From NCBI RefSeq assembly GCF_014202345.1, contig NZ_JACHGO010000005.1:248001-312000 (forward strand): 64,000 nt of DNA, given 5' to 3'. Position numbers and translations under genes: made by a program. Shown piece by piece: positions 9,574 to 19,866 of this stretch (position 1 is its first letter; the number at the start of each line of letters is the position of its first letter). The notes below the pieces were generated by a model. That model ran no database searches, had not been told where the DNA came from, and saw only the letters and a list, made by a program, of their open reading frames with translations. This DNA is from Desulfovibrio intestinalis. Its GTDB lineage: Bacteria > Desulfobacterota > Desulfovibrionia > Desulfovibrionales > Desulfovibrionaceae.

Positions 9574-9625
9574 CATGATGGGTGGGAAATGTGCCAATAC
9601 GGCCATATCCCACCCATCATGTTTT
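9574..9625. terminator. Bidirectional intrinsic terminator
   Basis: A perfect 14-bp inverted repeat (CATGATGGGTGGGA and its complement, 9574-9587 and 9608-9621) followed by TTTT. It sits between the convergent TRASH-like gene and the large activase gene and can serve both. Confidence 0.75.
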
Positions 9626-9647
9626 ACAGATAGACGTTTTTAATCAA

Positions 9648-12600
9648 TTAGGTTACGCCGCAAAGCTTTTTGGCAAAATCGGATTGATCCTGGAGATCAC
9701 CCAACCGTAAAAATCCCTGTTTACGGGCCATGTCTCTAGCAATGGCCATGAAAAGACGAATACGATTCAGCTGGTTGGCCTCACTGCTGCCAGGGTCGTA
9801 GTCAATGGCCATGATATTTGCCTGAGGAGCCGCGCGGCGTACGGTTTTGAAGGCTCCACGGCCAACGATATGGTTGGGCAGGCAGCCGAAGGGCTGAAGG
9901 CAAAGAATGTCCTTTGCGCCGTGGTTGAGAAATTCAAGCATTTCTGCCGGCAAAAGCCAGCCTTCTCCTGCTGCATTTCCCAGTGAAAGCATGCTTTCGC
10001 CCATGCGGGCCAACGTGTCCAAATGGGCTATGGGCATGACTTTGTCAGCAAGGGGAGAGCGGGCCAAGGCCTGCCGCATACTGACCCTCAAATTTTCCAC
10101 TTTTCTGATTGCCAGAGTACTGCCCAACGCTCCCAAGGCACTCCCGCCCTGGCGCTGCCAGTCGTAAATGGAATCTCTCAGGCAATAGAGCATAAAGTTG
10201 GTAATGTCCGGCAACAGGGGTTCTCCCCCTTCCTGCCTGATAATATCCACAATATGCCTATTGGCATCAGGATGATAGGTGAGAAGTATTTCTCCCACCA
10301 CGGCAACGCGTGGTCGATGGTCTCTGTCCAGGCCAATCTGTTCGAAATCACGCACGAGACGATCCATCGACTGGCGGAAAGCCAAATCATCGCCTTGCCG
10401 CACAATGGGCGCCAACATGCGCAGCCAGTGGTCAATTCTTTCCTCGGTATCGCCCGAATGCCGTTCGTATGTTCCAGTATGCAGCGAAAGACGCTGCAAC
10501 ATATCACCGGCCAGCATCCCCAGTACCATTTTATGCAGCATCATTCTGTTGGGGCGGAACCCTGGATGACTGTCCACCCCCGTTGTACTCATGGTCAGTA
10601 TCGGCACGGATTCAAAGCCACATTCAATCAGGGCTTTGCGAAGCAAGGCCGGGTAATTACTGGCCCTGCAGGGGCCGCAGGTCTGGGAAAGCAACAGGGC
10701 AGTACGTTGGGGGTCGTGCGCGCCACTTTTCAATGCATGTAAAAGCTGACCAATAGCTACAATAGCCGGATAGCAGGCGTCGTTATTCACATGGGCCTGC
10801 CCGAGGCTAATGGCCTCAGGGCTTACACGGGGCAACAGCTTGATATTGTGCCCACTGCCTACGACACCTTCTGTAATCAGAGGAAAATGCAGGGGAGCCA
10901 TCTGCGGGATGAGAATCAGGTGGGATTTTGCGTCTTTTTTAGAAAAAACAGGCGACGCTGGAGGAGGAATAAACGTCTGCTTGCCGCCTCTGCGCCCTTC
11001 GGCTACGGCAAGCAATGACCTGACCCGTATTCTGGCTGAAGCAAGAGCGTTGCCCTCGTCCATTTTGATAAGCGTATACAGCTTACCGTACTGATGAAGC
11101 TGTTCACGCACCTGGTCAGAGGTAATGGCGTCAAGCCCGCAACCAAACGAGGTGAGCTGTACAAGCTCGACCCGGGCTTGGCCGTGCTCACCCTGGCCCG
11201 CCCAGGCGGCTGCGCGGTAAAGCCTGGCCGGATAGGTCCATTGGTTACGAACTCGCAATCCGGGCACTGCCGTCTTGCGCAACCAATGGCGGGGCAGTGA
11301 GTCTTCACTGAGTACGGTAGCCCCCAGAGAAGCTATAAAATCTGGCAATCCGTGGTGTACCTGGGGGTCCGCATGGTAGGGGCGACCAGCAAGTACTACC
11401 AGAGTTCCCCCTTGGCGGCGCGCTGCCGTATACAATTTATCGGCTTCATTGCGCAGTTCACGCAGATAATTTTCCTGTTCTTGCCGCGCTGCCCGGATAG
11501 CTGCTCGCACGTCCCCTTTGGGCAGTCCCATCTCCTGAGAGAGGTTCCGAACCAGGGAAGCCGTATGGTTAAGATTCACAAACGGCGTGTACATTGATGC
11601 ACTGCCGTTCACCAGCTCCGGCAGGTTATCCCGCACTACCTGCGGATAACCGCAAGCCACAGGGCAAGAAAAAGCATCGCACATCTCGCTGAATTCTTTG
11701 GCTTCACGAGGAACACAGGGCATGAATATGCGAGTGACACCTTTTTCAATAAGAGAAAGCACATGCCCGTGAGCCAATTTTGCGGGATAGCAAACGCTCT
11801 GCGAAGGCACCGAGGCCAAGCCCCGGGCAAAAAGTGAACGATTGGTGGGGGGGGAAAGCTCAACCCTGAAGCCAAGTTCAGTAAAGAGCGTGAACCAAAA
11901 AGGATAGTGCGAATAGACAGTCAATACCCGTGGTATGCCCAAAACTCCGCGTGGCGCATGTTCGAGAGCCAACGGGTTATACCGGAACACTCGCTGGTGC
12001 TTCCAATCATAGAGGTTAGGGGCTTTTGCCGTTTTTTTACCAAGACTATTGGCGAACTTGTCACAGCGGTTGCCTGAAAAATGCCGCGCGCCATGCGAAA
12101 AACGCGTTTCTGTGAGCAGGCAGTTGTTTCCGCAATCGCGGCAACGAAAACTGCGACTGCGCATTTGGAAGTCACGCAGGTGTTCGGCTGTGAGGGGTGA
12201 GCAGTGTTCCTCATCGGCAGGGCAAGCATCAAGGGCAGTCAGCGCAGCGCCGTAGGCTCCCATAAGACCGGATGAGACCGGGCGGTGCACACTGTGCCCC
12301 AAGGTTCGCTCCATAGCGCACAGCAGGGCATCATTGAGAAAAGAACCACCCTGAACAACAACATGCAGGCCCAGTTCATCCGTACTTTTGATGCGCAGTA
12401 CCTTATCCAGAGCATTGCGAACCACCGAGTAGCAAAGGCCTGCCGCAATATCAGCTGCCTGCATACCTTCTTTTTGGGCCTGGGTAACTTTTGAATTCAT
12501 GAAAACCGTACAACGTGAGCCAAGGTCTGCCGGATGCTCTGCGTAAAGAGCTGCCTGAACGAATTCCTCCATGCTCATGCCAAGCCCGAGGGCAAAGCTT

Positions 12601-13982
12601 TCAAGAAAAGCTCCGCAACCTGCAGAGCAGGCCTCATTAAGGCTCACATCCGCAATCACTCCATTTTCGGCTTTGAGGCACTTCATGTCCTGACCGCCGA
12701 TGTCAATGACATAACTTACTTCAGGCACTATACGGTGTGCCGCCTTGAAGTGGGCCAAGGTTTCGACTGTGACACAATCCAGCTTCAACGCCGCCTCGGC
12801 AAGCTGTGCTCCGTAGCCAGTAGCTGCCGTGCCTGCAAGCCATGCCTTGGGAGGAATCTGCTCAAGCATATCGGCAAGAGGCGGCAGGAGGACTTGCAGG
12901 GGATTGCCACCATTGGATACATAGCACGAGGCCAGCAAGCGCTGTTGGCTATCCATAAGAGCGGCTTTAACTGTGGTCGAGCCAAGATCAAGGCCCAGAT
13001 AAAGAGGGCCAGTGGCTTCGCTCATATTTAATCGGGGCAGCCTGTCATCAGAGTGCCGACTTCTAAAAGTTTCGTATTCGCGCTCATCACTGAAAAAACG
13101 AGGCAAAGCCTTGGTCAATGGGTTTGTTTGCTCACAGGCCAAGCTTCGGGCCTGCCGGGCCAGTTCATCCAAGCGCACAAGTGATGTTTCCGCTTGCCTG
13201 TCCTTTACGCACAGGGCCGCGCCATGTGCGGCTGCGCACTGAGCGTGGGGCAGATAGGCAATTTCATCATTTTCCAGATGCAGGGCAGCAATGAAGAGCT
13301 TTTTCAGCTCTGACAAAAAATGTAGCGGCCCTCCCAGAAAAGCTACTATACCCTCAATAGGTCGCCCACAGGCCAGCCCACCAATGGTTTGTTCAACCAC
13401 TGCCTGAAATATGGAGGCCGCAATATCTTCTCTTGCAACGCCGCCATTAAGCAGAGGAACAATATCCGTTTTGGCAAAAACGCCACAGCGCGAAGCTATG
13501 GGGTAAAGAGTGCTGTGGCGTGATGCCAATTCGTTGAGACCTTGGGCATCAGTGCTGAGCAGACGGGCCATTTGGTCGATAAAGGCTCCTGTCCCTCCTG
13601 CGCAGGATTCATTCATGCGCAGTTCCACATCCTGACCAAGATAGAGCAGTTTGGCGTCTTCACCGCCAAGTTCGACGGCAACACTGGTTTGCGGAGCTGC
13701 CGCGGCCACCGCGCGAGCAGTGGCCAGCAATTCTTGCTCGAACGGCAAGGACAGGGCTTCGCCAAGATCCAGCGCACCTGAGCCCGTGATGGCGCATCGC
13801 ACAGGTAAAAGGGGATATTTTTGAGCCAGTTCACCCAAAAGATTGGATAACGTAGCTCTAACTGCTGTTCCGTGACGACGGTACATAGTTTCAATAACCA
13901 TGCCCTCAGCGTCCAGAAGCGCTAGTTTGACTGTCGTGGAGCCTATGTCCAGACCAAGAAAAGCCGCAGGATGTGGAGACAC
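9648..13982 (-). CDS. Tandem 2-hydroxyacyl-CoA dehydratase activase fused to DUF2229 and dehydratase-like domains
   Basis: A 1444-residue protein of the BcrAD/BadFG family. It contains two ASKHA ATPase modules, each starting GLD(I/L)GSTTVK (near residues 10 and 325) and each with the Cys pair that holds a shared [4Fe-4S] cluster: NESCAGGTG with SRCGVF, and NEACSAGCG with SRCTVF. A DUF2229 region follows (ending in the FMPCVPRE area), then a C-terminal part with Cys motifs like the dehydratase D component (QTCGPCRASNYP). Activases of this type use ATP to send a low-potential electron to a dehydratase or reductase; the fused substrate module here has no known substrate. The start is GTG 13982, with GAGGA upstream. 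It stands alone, flanked by terminators. Confidence 0.85.
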   Translation of the reverse strand: MSPHPAAFLGLDIGSTTVKLALLDAEGMVIETMYRRHGTAVRATLSNLLGELAQKYPLLPVRCAITGSGALDLGEALSLPFEQELLATARAVAAAAPQTSVAVELGGEDAKLLYLGQDVELRMNESCAGGTGAFIDQMARLLSTDAQGLNELASRHSTLYPIASRCGVFAKTDIVPLLNGGVAREDIAASIFQAVVEQTIGGLACGRPIEGIVAFLGGPLHFLSELKKLFIAALHLENDEIAYLPHAQCAAAHGAALCVKDRQAETSLVRLDELARQARSLACEQTNPLTKALPRFFSDEREYETFRSRHSDDRLPRLNMSEATGPLYLGLDLGSTTVKAALMDSQQRLLASCYVSNGGNPLQVLLPPLADMLEQIPPKAWLAGTAATGYGAQLAEAALKLDCVTVETLAHFKAAHRIVPEVSYVIDIGGQDMKCLKAENGVIADVSLNEACSAGCGAFLESFALGLGMSMEEFVQAALYAEHPADLGSRCTVFMNSKVTQAQKEGMQAADIAAGLCYSVVRNALDKVLRIKSTDELGLHVVVQGGSFLNDALLCAMERTLGHSVHRPVSSGLMGAYGAALTALDACPADEEHCSPLTAEHLRDFQMRSRSFRCRDCGNNCLLTETRFSHGARHFSGNRCDKFANSLGKKTAKAPNLYDWKHQRVFRYNPLALEHAPRGVLGIPRVLTVYSHYPFWFTLFTELGFRVELSPPTNRSLFARGLASVPSQSVCYPAKLAHGHVLSLIEKGVTRIFMPCVPREAKEFSEMCDAFSCPVACGYPQVVRDNLPELVNGSASMYTPFVNLNHTASLVRNLSQEMGLPKGDVRAAIRAARQEQENYLRELRNEADKLYTAARRQGGTLVVLAGRPYHADPQVHHGLPDFIASLGATVLSEDSLPRHWLRKTAVPGLRVRNQWTYPARLYRAAAWAGQGEHGQARVELVQLTSFGCGLDAITSDQVREQLHQYGKLYTLIKMDEGNALASARIRVRSLLAVAEGRRGGKQTFIPPPASPVFSKKDAKSHLILIPQMAPLHFPLITEGVVGSGHNIKLLPRVSPEAISLGQAHVNNDACYPAIVAIGQLLHALKSGAHDPQRTALLLSQTCGPCRASNYPALLRKALIECGFESVPILTMSTTGVDSHPGFRPNRMMLHKMVLGMLAGDMLQRLSLHTGTYERHSGDTEERIDHWLRMLAPIVRQGDDLAFRQSMDRLVRDFEQIGLDRDHRPRVAVVGEILLTYHPDANRHIVDIIRQEGGEPLLPDITNFMLYCLRDSIYDWQRQGGSALGALGSTLAIRKVENLRVSMRQALARSPLADKVMPIAHLDTLARMGESMLSLGNAAGEGWLLPAEMLEFLNHGAKDILCLQPFGCLPNHIVGRGAFKTVRRAAPQANIMAIDYDPGSSEANQLNRIRLFMAIARDMARKQGFLRLGDLQDQSDFAKKLCGVT

Positions 13983-14130
13983 AAATAAGTCCTCACATTT
14001 CTGTGTGTTTATGAAGGGGCAAGAAACCTGCCTGCATCAGGCAGAGTTCCTGATTAGAAAAAAGACGAAATATTCTCTAACTATAGATTCAGGATATACT
14101 GTAAGCCGAGGCAAAGACAAGCCCTAGTTC

Positions 14131-14195
14131 GCAAAAAAAAGAAGCGTGTGCCCATTTTTTCAAGCCGTAGTTAGCTGAAAAAATGGCCACACGCT
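14131..14195 (-). terminator. Intrinsic terminator for the M23 peptidase gene
   Basis: Leftward-reading hairpin with arms around AGCGTGTGGCCATTTTTTCA (14143-14195), followed on the minus strand by a long T-run (14133-14140 are A on the plus strand). Confidence 0.75.
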
Positions 14196-14210
14196 CTGAT
14201 TCATATTTTT

Positions 14211-15536
14211 CTACTGGGCCATTGAGGCATCAAGTCTGTCAGTAATGTTGTCGCGTATCCATTTAGGATCAAGCCACTCCAAGGGAGTCACTTCAACGCC
14301 ACCCACCATGATGCCAAAGTGCAGATGGTCACCAAAGGCCAGCCCTGTGGTGCCAGTGTGTCCAAGAAGCTGCCCCTTCTGCACGACTTCGCCCGCGTTA
14401 ACCACGGAGTCATTGAGGTGAGAGTAAAGGGACATGAGCCCCAGGCCATGATCGAGTACAACTATATTACCGTAAATACCCAGGTCGCCGCTGAAAATCA
14501 CGCGGCCACTATTGGCGGCAGGCACTTCGGCGTTACGCACCGAGGCAAGGTCGAATCCCAGATGATAAGACTCGCCGACCTGCTTACCTTGGTAACTGTA
14601 AAAGCGGTGGTCTGCAAAACCCGCGCGCGGGGCCGAGCGGGGCATGCGTGTAAAAACACCGCTCCACAGCATGGCTGATGCCGAATCTCTGCTTATATTA
14701 CGCAAATCATCGACATTGGCGGCGCGAATCTGATTATTGATATAGAGGTAACACTCAAGAGGGTTGGCAGCATTGGGTGCCAGGTGGCGCAATTTGCCCT
14801 CTACACCCAGCAAAAAATTATCGGTCAGTTCAAGGCTGTCGCTTTTGAATACGCGCTCAAAGGCCATAACCGTCAAGCGGTTTTTGGCAACGTTGCCTGC
14901 AAGGTCCGTAGCAGTGATTTCTACACTATTTTTGTAATCCTTCGCCGTCATCGTGTAGGGGAAGGGGAAAAAGCAAATATAACTGCCGTCTTTTTGCAGA
15001 TAGCCCGGCACAAAATAACCCGCCACAAGAACGCCGCTGGTTGTTACGTCCTCATCAATGGTATAGCGAACAACCGCAGCGCCGCCACGGCGCACGTTGG
15101 GGGGCAGTGTTTTGACCGAAATACGAGGGGGCTGCGTATCAAGACGCATTGGAAGCTGCAAAGTACGGGTATTCCCCTGACCAAAGCCAGCCAGCGACCC
15201 GTCTGTGGAGCGTACTTCAAGATCAAAAGCTCCCTCACGAAGGTTGGCGTCCCTAAGGGTAACTTCAACCGTACGTTCGGGTAAGTATTGATCAAAGTGT
15301 TTGCTAAAAATAACATTAAGTACGTTATTTTTTTTCACACCGACTGTAACGGATCTAATTCCTGAGACATCCCGCATAGTAATCTTAAGTACACTGGCCG
15401 GAGACACCCTGCCAGTATTGGGAGAAACTTCAATAATGGGACCTTCAAGATCCTTAAAGAAAGTATAGCCGCCCACTCCAAGAACGGCCAAAACAAAAAT
15501 ACCAAGCACAGTAGAAAACATATTTTTTTTTCGCAT
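14211..15536 (-). CDS. Membrane-anchored M23 family metallopeptidase
   Basis: A 441-residue protein, probably cutting peptidoglycan cross-bridges in the periplasm or acting as a LytM-type regulator. It begins MRKKNMFST with a single hydrophobic anchor, continues through a beta-rich region of about 290 residues, and ends in an M23 domain: HLGFDLAS (zinc ligands His and Asp), [15 protein letters not shown] and the terminal GDHLHFG with the HxH zinc pair. All metal ligands appear present, so it may be active. The open frame extends to 15668, but GAGGAG six bases before the ATG at 15536 fixes this start. It diverges from pcm. Confidence 0.88.
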   Translation of the reverse strand: MRKKNMFSTVLGIFVLAVLGVGGYTFFKDLEGPIIEVSPNTGRVSPASVLKITMRDVSGIRSVTVGVKKNNVLNVIFSKHFDQYLPERTVEVTLRDANLREGAFDLEVRSTDGSLAGFGQGNTRTLQLPMRLDTQPPRISVKTLPPNVRRGGAAVVRYTIDEDVTTSGVLVAGYFVPGYLQKDGSYICFFPFPYTMTAKDYKNSVEITATDLAGNVAKNRLTVMAFERVFKSDSLELTDNFLLGVEGKLRHLAPNAANPLECYLYINNQIRAANVDDLRNISRDSASAMLWSGVFTRMPRSAPRAGFADHRFYSYQGKQVGESYHLGFDLASVRNAEVPAANSGRVIFSGDLGIYGNIVVLDHGLGLMSLYSHLNDSVVNAGEVVQKGQLLGHTGTTGLAFGDHLHFGIMVGGVEVTPLEWLDPKWIRDNITDRLDASMAQ

Positions 15537-15719
15537 TGCGGGCTCCTCATTAAACTCAAGGGAAAGCCTTGCATAAAGGCCGTCAACTTTCAAGGAAAAG
15601 TCTGGAACATTTATAAAGACCATGAAAGCATCGCATGCATTGACTTGGCAGGAAAAATCTGTTCTCACTTCCGCAGTATGCAGAACGGTAGATATTCAGG
15701 CATAAGGGCGCATGAGCGC

Positions 15720-16373
15720 ATGACAACCGCCGCGGTGGATCCCAAGCGACTGCGGCGGCGCATGGTGCGTGACCAACTTGAAGCCAGAGGAATAAAAAAT
15801 GCTGAAGTATTGGCAGCCATGAGCGCCGTGCCTCGGCATCTTTTTGTTCAGGAAGCTTTGCGCGCTCAAGCTTACGAGGACACGCCGCTCCCCATTGGTC
15901 ATGGACAAACCATTTCGCAGCCCTATGTAGTAGCTCTGATGAGTCAGCTACTTGAGGTGAGCAGGGGTATGCGCGTTCTGGAGATTGGCACCGGGTCCGG
16001 TTATCAGGCTGCGGTGCTGGCAACTATGGGCTGCACTGTTTTTACGGTAGAACGCCTGAAAGAACTCTATCAAAGCACAGCAGGACTCTTGCGGCAGCTG
16101 GGCTTGCGCGGTATCCACATGCAGCGGCGTGACGGAACGCTGGGAATGCCCGAAGCTGCACCCTTTGACAGAATTATTGTGACAGCAGGTGGCCCGGAAG
16201 TTCCGCGCCCCCTGACCGACCAGCTGGATGAAGGCGGAATTTTGCTTATTCCGGTAGGGCCTCGCCCACGAGCTCAACGGCTTATGCGCCTTCGCAAAGA
16301 GCAGGGGCGTCTAACAAGTGAGGACTTGGGACCTGCCATTTTTGTGGACCTGGTGGGCGACCACGGCTGGTAA
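15720..16373 (+). CDS. pcm: Protein-L-isoaspartate O-methyltransferase
   Basis: Repairs isoaspartyl residues in aged proteins using S-adenosylmethionine. The 217-residue form starting at ATG 15720 has family features in order: [21 protein letters not shown], the [17 protein letters not shown] active-site segment, and the SAM-binding [17 protein letters not shown] longer frame from 15645 adds a leader that overlaps the divergent M23 gene's upstream region and is not conserved. It is 38 nt upstream of the mrp gene. Confidence 0.92.
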   Translation: MTTAAVDPKRLRRRMVRDQLEARGIKNAEVLAAMSAVPRHLFVQEALRAQAYEDTPLPIGHGQTISQPYVVALMSQLLEVSRGMRVLEIGTGSGYQAAVLATMGCTVFTVERLKELYQSTAGLLRQLGLRGIHMQRRDGTLGMPEAAPFDRIIVTAGGPEVPRPLTDQLDEGGILLIPVGPRPRAQRLMRLRKEQGRLTSEDLGPAIFVDLVGDHGW

Positions 16374-16411
16374 CAACCAGAAGATATACCCATCAAAAAC
16401 AAGGAGATATC

Positions 16412-17332
16412 ATGGCTTCCTGTTCCTCCTGTTCTTCGTCTTCCTCTTGTCCCAGTGCTACGGGCAAGGGTGGAGACGGAAAATGCAATGACCCAATGGC
16501 CCAACAAGACAAAATTATTGCCGACAGGCTCGGGCACATTCGGCATAAAATCTTTGTCATGAGTGGCAAGGGTGGGGTGGGCAAAAGCTCCGTTACGGTG
16601 AATACAGCCGCAGCACTTGCCCGGCGTGGCTTCAAAGTGGGCATTCTTGATGTCGACATGCACGGTCCGAGCGTCCCCAACCTTCTTGGCCTTACCAGCA
16701 CTGTTGAGATGGACCCCAATGGCGAACTGATGCTGCCAGCGGCGTACAACGAAAATCTGGCCGTCATCTCTATGGATTCGCTACTTCAGGATAGAGACCA
16801 GGCCATTTTATGGCGCGGTCCCAAAAAAACGGCAGCCATCCGGCAGTTTATTTCTGATGTGAAGTGGGGAGACCTGGATTTTCTGCTTATTGACTCGCCT
16901 CCCGGCACTGGCGATGAGCATATGACTGTTATGCAATCTATCCCCGACGCGCTCTGCGTGGTAGTTACAACACCACAAGAAATTTCCCTTGCTGATGTGC
17001 GCAAGGCCATAAACTTCCTGCAGTATACCAACTCCAACGTGTTGGGCGTGGTAGAAAATATGAGCGGCCTTGTCTGCCCGCATTGCCACCAGGAAATTGA
17101 CCTGTTTAAAAAAGGCGGCGGCGAAGAACTCGCCAAGCGTTATGCGCTGAAATTCTTGGGTGCGATCCCCCTGGATCCCACCACAGTAGTCGCAGCGGAC
17201 CGTGGCGTCCCCGTTGTTTATCTTGATGCAGAAAGCCCGGCAAAAACTGCCTTTCTGGATTTGGCGGATGCCATAGCATCCGCATGCGACAACAGCCTGG
17301 AAGCCTTGGCCAGCACACACGCTGGCAGCTAA
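16412..17332 (+). CDS. mrp: Mrp/NBP35-type iron-sulfur cluster carrier ATPase
   Basis: A P-loop protein of 306 residues that in this family assembles and hands over [4Fe-4S] clusters. A Cys/Ser-rich N-terminus (four Cys in the first 25 residues) is followed by the deviant Walker A SGKGGVGKSS (about 51-60), a DVDMHGPS switch, the DSPPGTGDEH motif and the cluster-binding CPHC (C222, C225). A strong AAGGAGATATC ribosome site precedes the ATG. The N-terminal Cys cluster, as in NBP35, suggests a second Fe-S site. It is followed by an intrinsic terminator. Confidence 0.92.
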   Translation: MASCSSCSSSSSCPSATGKGGDGKCNDPMAQQDKIIADRLGHIRHKIFVMSGKGGVGKSSVTVNTAAALARRGFKVGILDVDMHGPSVPNLLGLTSTVEMDPNGELMLPAAYNENLAVISMDSLLQDRDQAILWRGPKKTAAIRQFISDVKWGDLDFLLIDSPPGTGDEHMTVMQSIPDALCVVVTTPQEISLADVRKAINFLQYTNSNVLGVVENMSGLVCPHCHQEIDLFKKGGGEELAKRYALKFLGAIPLDPTTVVAADRGVPVVYLDAESPAKTAFLDLADAIASACDNSLEALASTHAGS

Positions 17333-17420
17333 AGCTGACGTGAACATATCGCTGGGACGCGTGATTTTTTCGCGGACAGCTCATGTTGTTCCCTGTGGCA
17401 TTTCGTGCCGATAAGAAATA

Positions 17421-17470
17421 AACTCCTCTGCAGGGCTTTAAGGCCCCTTGCAGGGGAGTTTTTTCTTCTT
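17421..17470 (+). terminator. Intrinsic terminator after mrp
   Basis: GC-rich hairpin beginning AACTCCTCTGCAGGGC with an imperfect complement ending GCAGGGGAGTT, then TTTTTTCTTCTTT. Confidence 0.8.
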
Positions 17471-17531
17471 TTCTCCTGTTTGCTTTTATGTTATTTGGAC
17501 AAAAAATCTTTGGGAGCATCAAAAGAACTAC

Positions 17532-18092
17532 ATGCTTAATCTTGCTAATAAAATTACGCTATTACGTATTCTTATGACCCCATTGGTGGTTTTGCTTCTC
17601 TATTTTGAGGGCCCGATCACCTGTAAGCTTGCAACATTGGCTTTTATTTTTGCCTCGCTGACCGACTGGGCAGACGGCTATGTAGCCCGACGTTCAAATA
17701 TGGTAACAAGCATGGGCAAATTTCTTGATCCCCTGGCAGACAAGGTACTTATCTGCTCTGTGCTCATCATGTTCGTCAAACTGGGCTGGACGCCAGCTTG
17801 GGTTGTTATCATCATGGTCTGCCGTGAGCTAGTAGTTACTGGCCTGCGTACCATTGCCATTGATGAAGGTATTGTGCTTGCAGCTGACAAATTCGGCAAA
17901 GCCAAAACCATTATGCAAATTTTTGCCATTGTGCCCCTTATGCTGCATTATCCCCTTTGGGGCATGAACCTGAGCCCCATAGGTGAGTGGCTGCTTTATG
18001 CCGCCTTGGCGTTGGCCCTCATATCAGGCTCCAACTATTGCTATGATTTTTATTGCCGCACACGCATAAATAAGGAATCCGGCAAGGCATGA
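17532..18092 (+). CDS. pgsA: CDP-diacylglycerol-glycerol-3-phosphate 3-phosphatidyltransferase
   Basis: Makes phosphatidylglycerol phosphate in the inner membrane. The 186-residue protein has several membrane helices and the complete CDP-alcohol phosphotransferase motif, D-x2-D-G-x2-A-R-x8-G-x3-D-x3-D, in DWADGYVARR through GKFLDPLADK. The conserved start MLNLANKITLLRI is at ATG 17532; the upstream extension of the frame lies inside the preceding terminator and is not real. Its stop overlaps the next start (ATGA), opening a tight four-gene run to 19866. Confidence 0.93.
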   Translation: MLNLANKITLLRILMTPLVVLLLYFEGPITCKLATLAFIFASLTDWADGYVARRSNMVTSMGKFLDPLADKVLICSVLIMFVKLGWTPAWVVIIMVCRELVVTGLRTIAIDEGIVLAADKFGKAKTIMQIFAIVPLMLHYPLWGMNLSPIGEWLLYAALALALISGSNYCYDFYCRTRINKESGKA

Positions 18093-18343
18093 GTAAATTG
18101 CAGGTACGCCTTAAAAACTGTATCCAAACTATTTTGGAACTGGAGCCCGATATGAAAGCCGGGGTCTGGGGGCGTTATTTTGATATGGAACTCAGCTCCC
18201 TCAAGGACTATCTTTCGCAGGTAGACCAGATGGATCTGGCTGAAGAAGATGTGAAACGACTTGAAAACGCCACGGCAACATTTCTGTCTGAGCTCAAGCT
18301 TTCCCGCAAGGGAAATATACGCAAAAAGCGATTGTTGCAGTAA
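18089..18343 (+). CDS. Conserved small protein, unknown function
   Basis: An 84-residue, predicted mostly helical, soluble protein with a basic C-terminus (RKGNIRKKRLLQ). It is translationally coupled to pgsA upstream (ATGA overlap) and to the ftsB-like gene downstream (1-nt overlap, TAATG). No domain recognised. The tight coupling to genes for phospholipid synthesis and division suggests co-expression, nothing more. Confidence 0.7.
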   Translation: MSKLQVRLKNCIQTILELEPDMKAGVWGRYFDMELSSLKDYLSQVDQMDLAEEDVKRLENATATFLSELKLSRKGNIRKKRLLQ

Positions 18344-18645
18344 TGTTCTGGCGTTCTTTTATTCTTGTAGTGCTTGGTCTTGTGAGTGTAGTGCTTTTCA
18401 GCCGTATGGTGTGGGGCCCTACTGGCCTGCTGGAATATCGCGAACTCAAAAAACAATACTCTGACCTTGAAAAGCAAATAGCTGACCTGGACGCGGAGAA
18501 CATGGCTCTAAGCCGTGAAATTCGCCTTTTGCAATCAGACAATCAATACGTTGAAAAAGTAATCCGGCAGCGCCTGCACTATGTGCGCGATAACGAGGTG
18601 CTTTACCTCTTTGACGCATCGGTCAAGCCTCATCGGGAGCCGTAG
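18343..18645 (+). CDS. FtsB/DivIC-type septum formation initiator
   Basis: A 100-residue bitopic membrane protein with one N-terminal transmembrane helix (FILVVLGLVSVVLFSRMVWG), a leucine/glutamate heptad coiled coil (LKKQYSDLEKQIADLDAEN), and the conserved closing segment VIRQRLHYVRDNEVLYLF. This matches the FtsB/DivIC family, which joins FtsL and FtsQ in the divisome. Topology: short cytoplasmic N-terminus, periplasmic coiled coil. Coupled to its upstream neighbour. Confidence 0.85.
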   Translation: MFWRSFILVVLGLVSVVLFSRMVWGPTGLLEYRELKKQYSDLEKQIADLDAENMALSREIRLLQSDNQYVEKVIRQRLHYVRDNEVLYLFDASVKPHREP

Positions 18646-18648
18646 CAT

Positions 18649-19866
18649 ATGACGGAAAAAATTGAGTGGTATAAAGAGGTTCTGGAACTTGAGCCCAACT
18701 CAAAGGTTTTTTTTCCTCTGGCGCGTCTGCTAGTTGAAGAAGGTCGTACTGAGGAAGCTACTGGTATTCTGGAGCTTGGCCTGGCGCGACACGACGAATT
18801 TCTTGAAGCGCGCCTTTTTTTGATTGAGCTGCTATACAAGACGGGGCAACAGAACGCCTGCGAAGCGCAAGTGAAAAAGCTCAGTCGCATGTTTTCTGCC
18901 TACTCCGGATTCTGGCAGGCGTGGGCATCAACTCTGGCCGCTGAGAATCAAGGGGCCGACACTGCAACTGTAATGCGCTTTTTGGCGCTCAACTTTGCTA
19001 AAGGCCCTGTATCGTTGAGTGACGTGCTGGAGCAAGGCGTCAACAGCCTGCTTGGTCATGGAACTGCGCAAGCTGGACAGATCAATGCCAGCCCAGTACT
19101 TGATCAGGAACCAATACGGGTTCAAGCATCACATGAAGATTTTGCAAAAAATGAAACAACCAACGCACGTGAGTCTCAACTTGCCCCGGAAGATGGCCTG
19201 ACAGCACAGCTTTCAGACCATCAGGATTTCATTCAGGCTGTTGACGTTCCGGCGCAACTGCTTGCACCAAATGATATAAACGCACCCTTTGCCGATCAAA
19301 ATACCCACAACGGCGGGGCTCATGAATATCTTCCACATGATTCTATGCAAGGTGACGATCTTTCCCACAAAGCATTGAGCGAATTTGACCCGGAAGACAT
19401 GACGGACGAGGATGCGGCTTTGCCTGAAGCTTCTATGCAAACCGCTGATACCGCACCTTCCAGTGTTGGGGCATATGAACCCGAACACGCAGCGCTGAGC
19501 GAAAATGAACCTTCAGCTTCAGAAGCGGTTGCCGAAGGACTGACAAACTCCACAGGCGAAGAGACCGAAGAAAGCGAAGAGCGCTTTTCATTGCGCACTC
19601 GTTCTATGGCTGAAGTGCTGGCTGAGCAGGGTGATATCAAGGGAGCTCTGGATATTTATCATGAGTTGGCCGCTGCGGCCACGGCTCCTGAAGAAAATGC
19701 CGACCTGCGGCAGCGTATAGCCACGCTCAACGCTCGGTTGGGCAGCGCACAACCAGTGGAACAAACGCTTGAAACTGCCGAATCGGGGGCTTCCACCGGC
19801 AAAGACAAGCTTATAAGCATGCTTGAAGCGCTGGCCGAACGCGTTGAGGCCAGGGCGCACAGCTAA
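18649..19866 (+). CDS. TPR-repeat protein with long acidic linker
   Basis: A 405-residue protein without a signal peptide. Residues 1-110 form about three tetratricopeptide-like repeats (the WYKEVLELEPNSKVFFPLARLL type), a low-complexity acidic linker rich in Asp/Glu/Ala/Ser spans roughly 140-310, and a further TPR-like unit follows (LAEQGDIKGALDIYHELAA). Probably a cytoplasmic scaffold. It ends the pgsA operon, 3 nt after the ftsB-like stop. No specific partner can be named. Confidence 0.75.
   Translation: MTEKIEWYKEVLELEPNSKVFFPLARLLVEEGRTEEATGILELGLARHDEFLEARLFLIELLYKTGQQNACEAQVKKLSRMFSAYSGFWQAWASTLAAENQGADTATVMRFLALNFAKGPVSLSDVLEQGVNSLLGHGTAQAGQINASPVLDQEPIRVQASHEDFAKNETTNARESQLAPEDGLTAQLSDHQDFIQAVDVPAQLLAPNDINAPFADQNTHNGGAHEYLPHDSMQGDDLSHKALSEFDPEDMTDEDAALPEASMQTADTAPSSVGAYEPEHAALSENEPSASEAVAEGLTNSTGEETEESEERFSLRTRSMAEVLAEQGDIKGALDIYHELAAAATAPEENADLRQRIATLNARLGSAQPVEQTLETAESGASTGKDKLISMLEALAERVEARAHS

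Noticed and set aside
10023..10742. 239-codon plus-strand open frame
   Set aside because: Antisense shadow of the activase fusion, no recognisable features.
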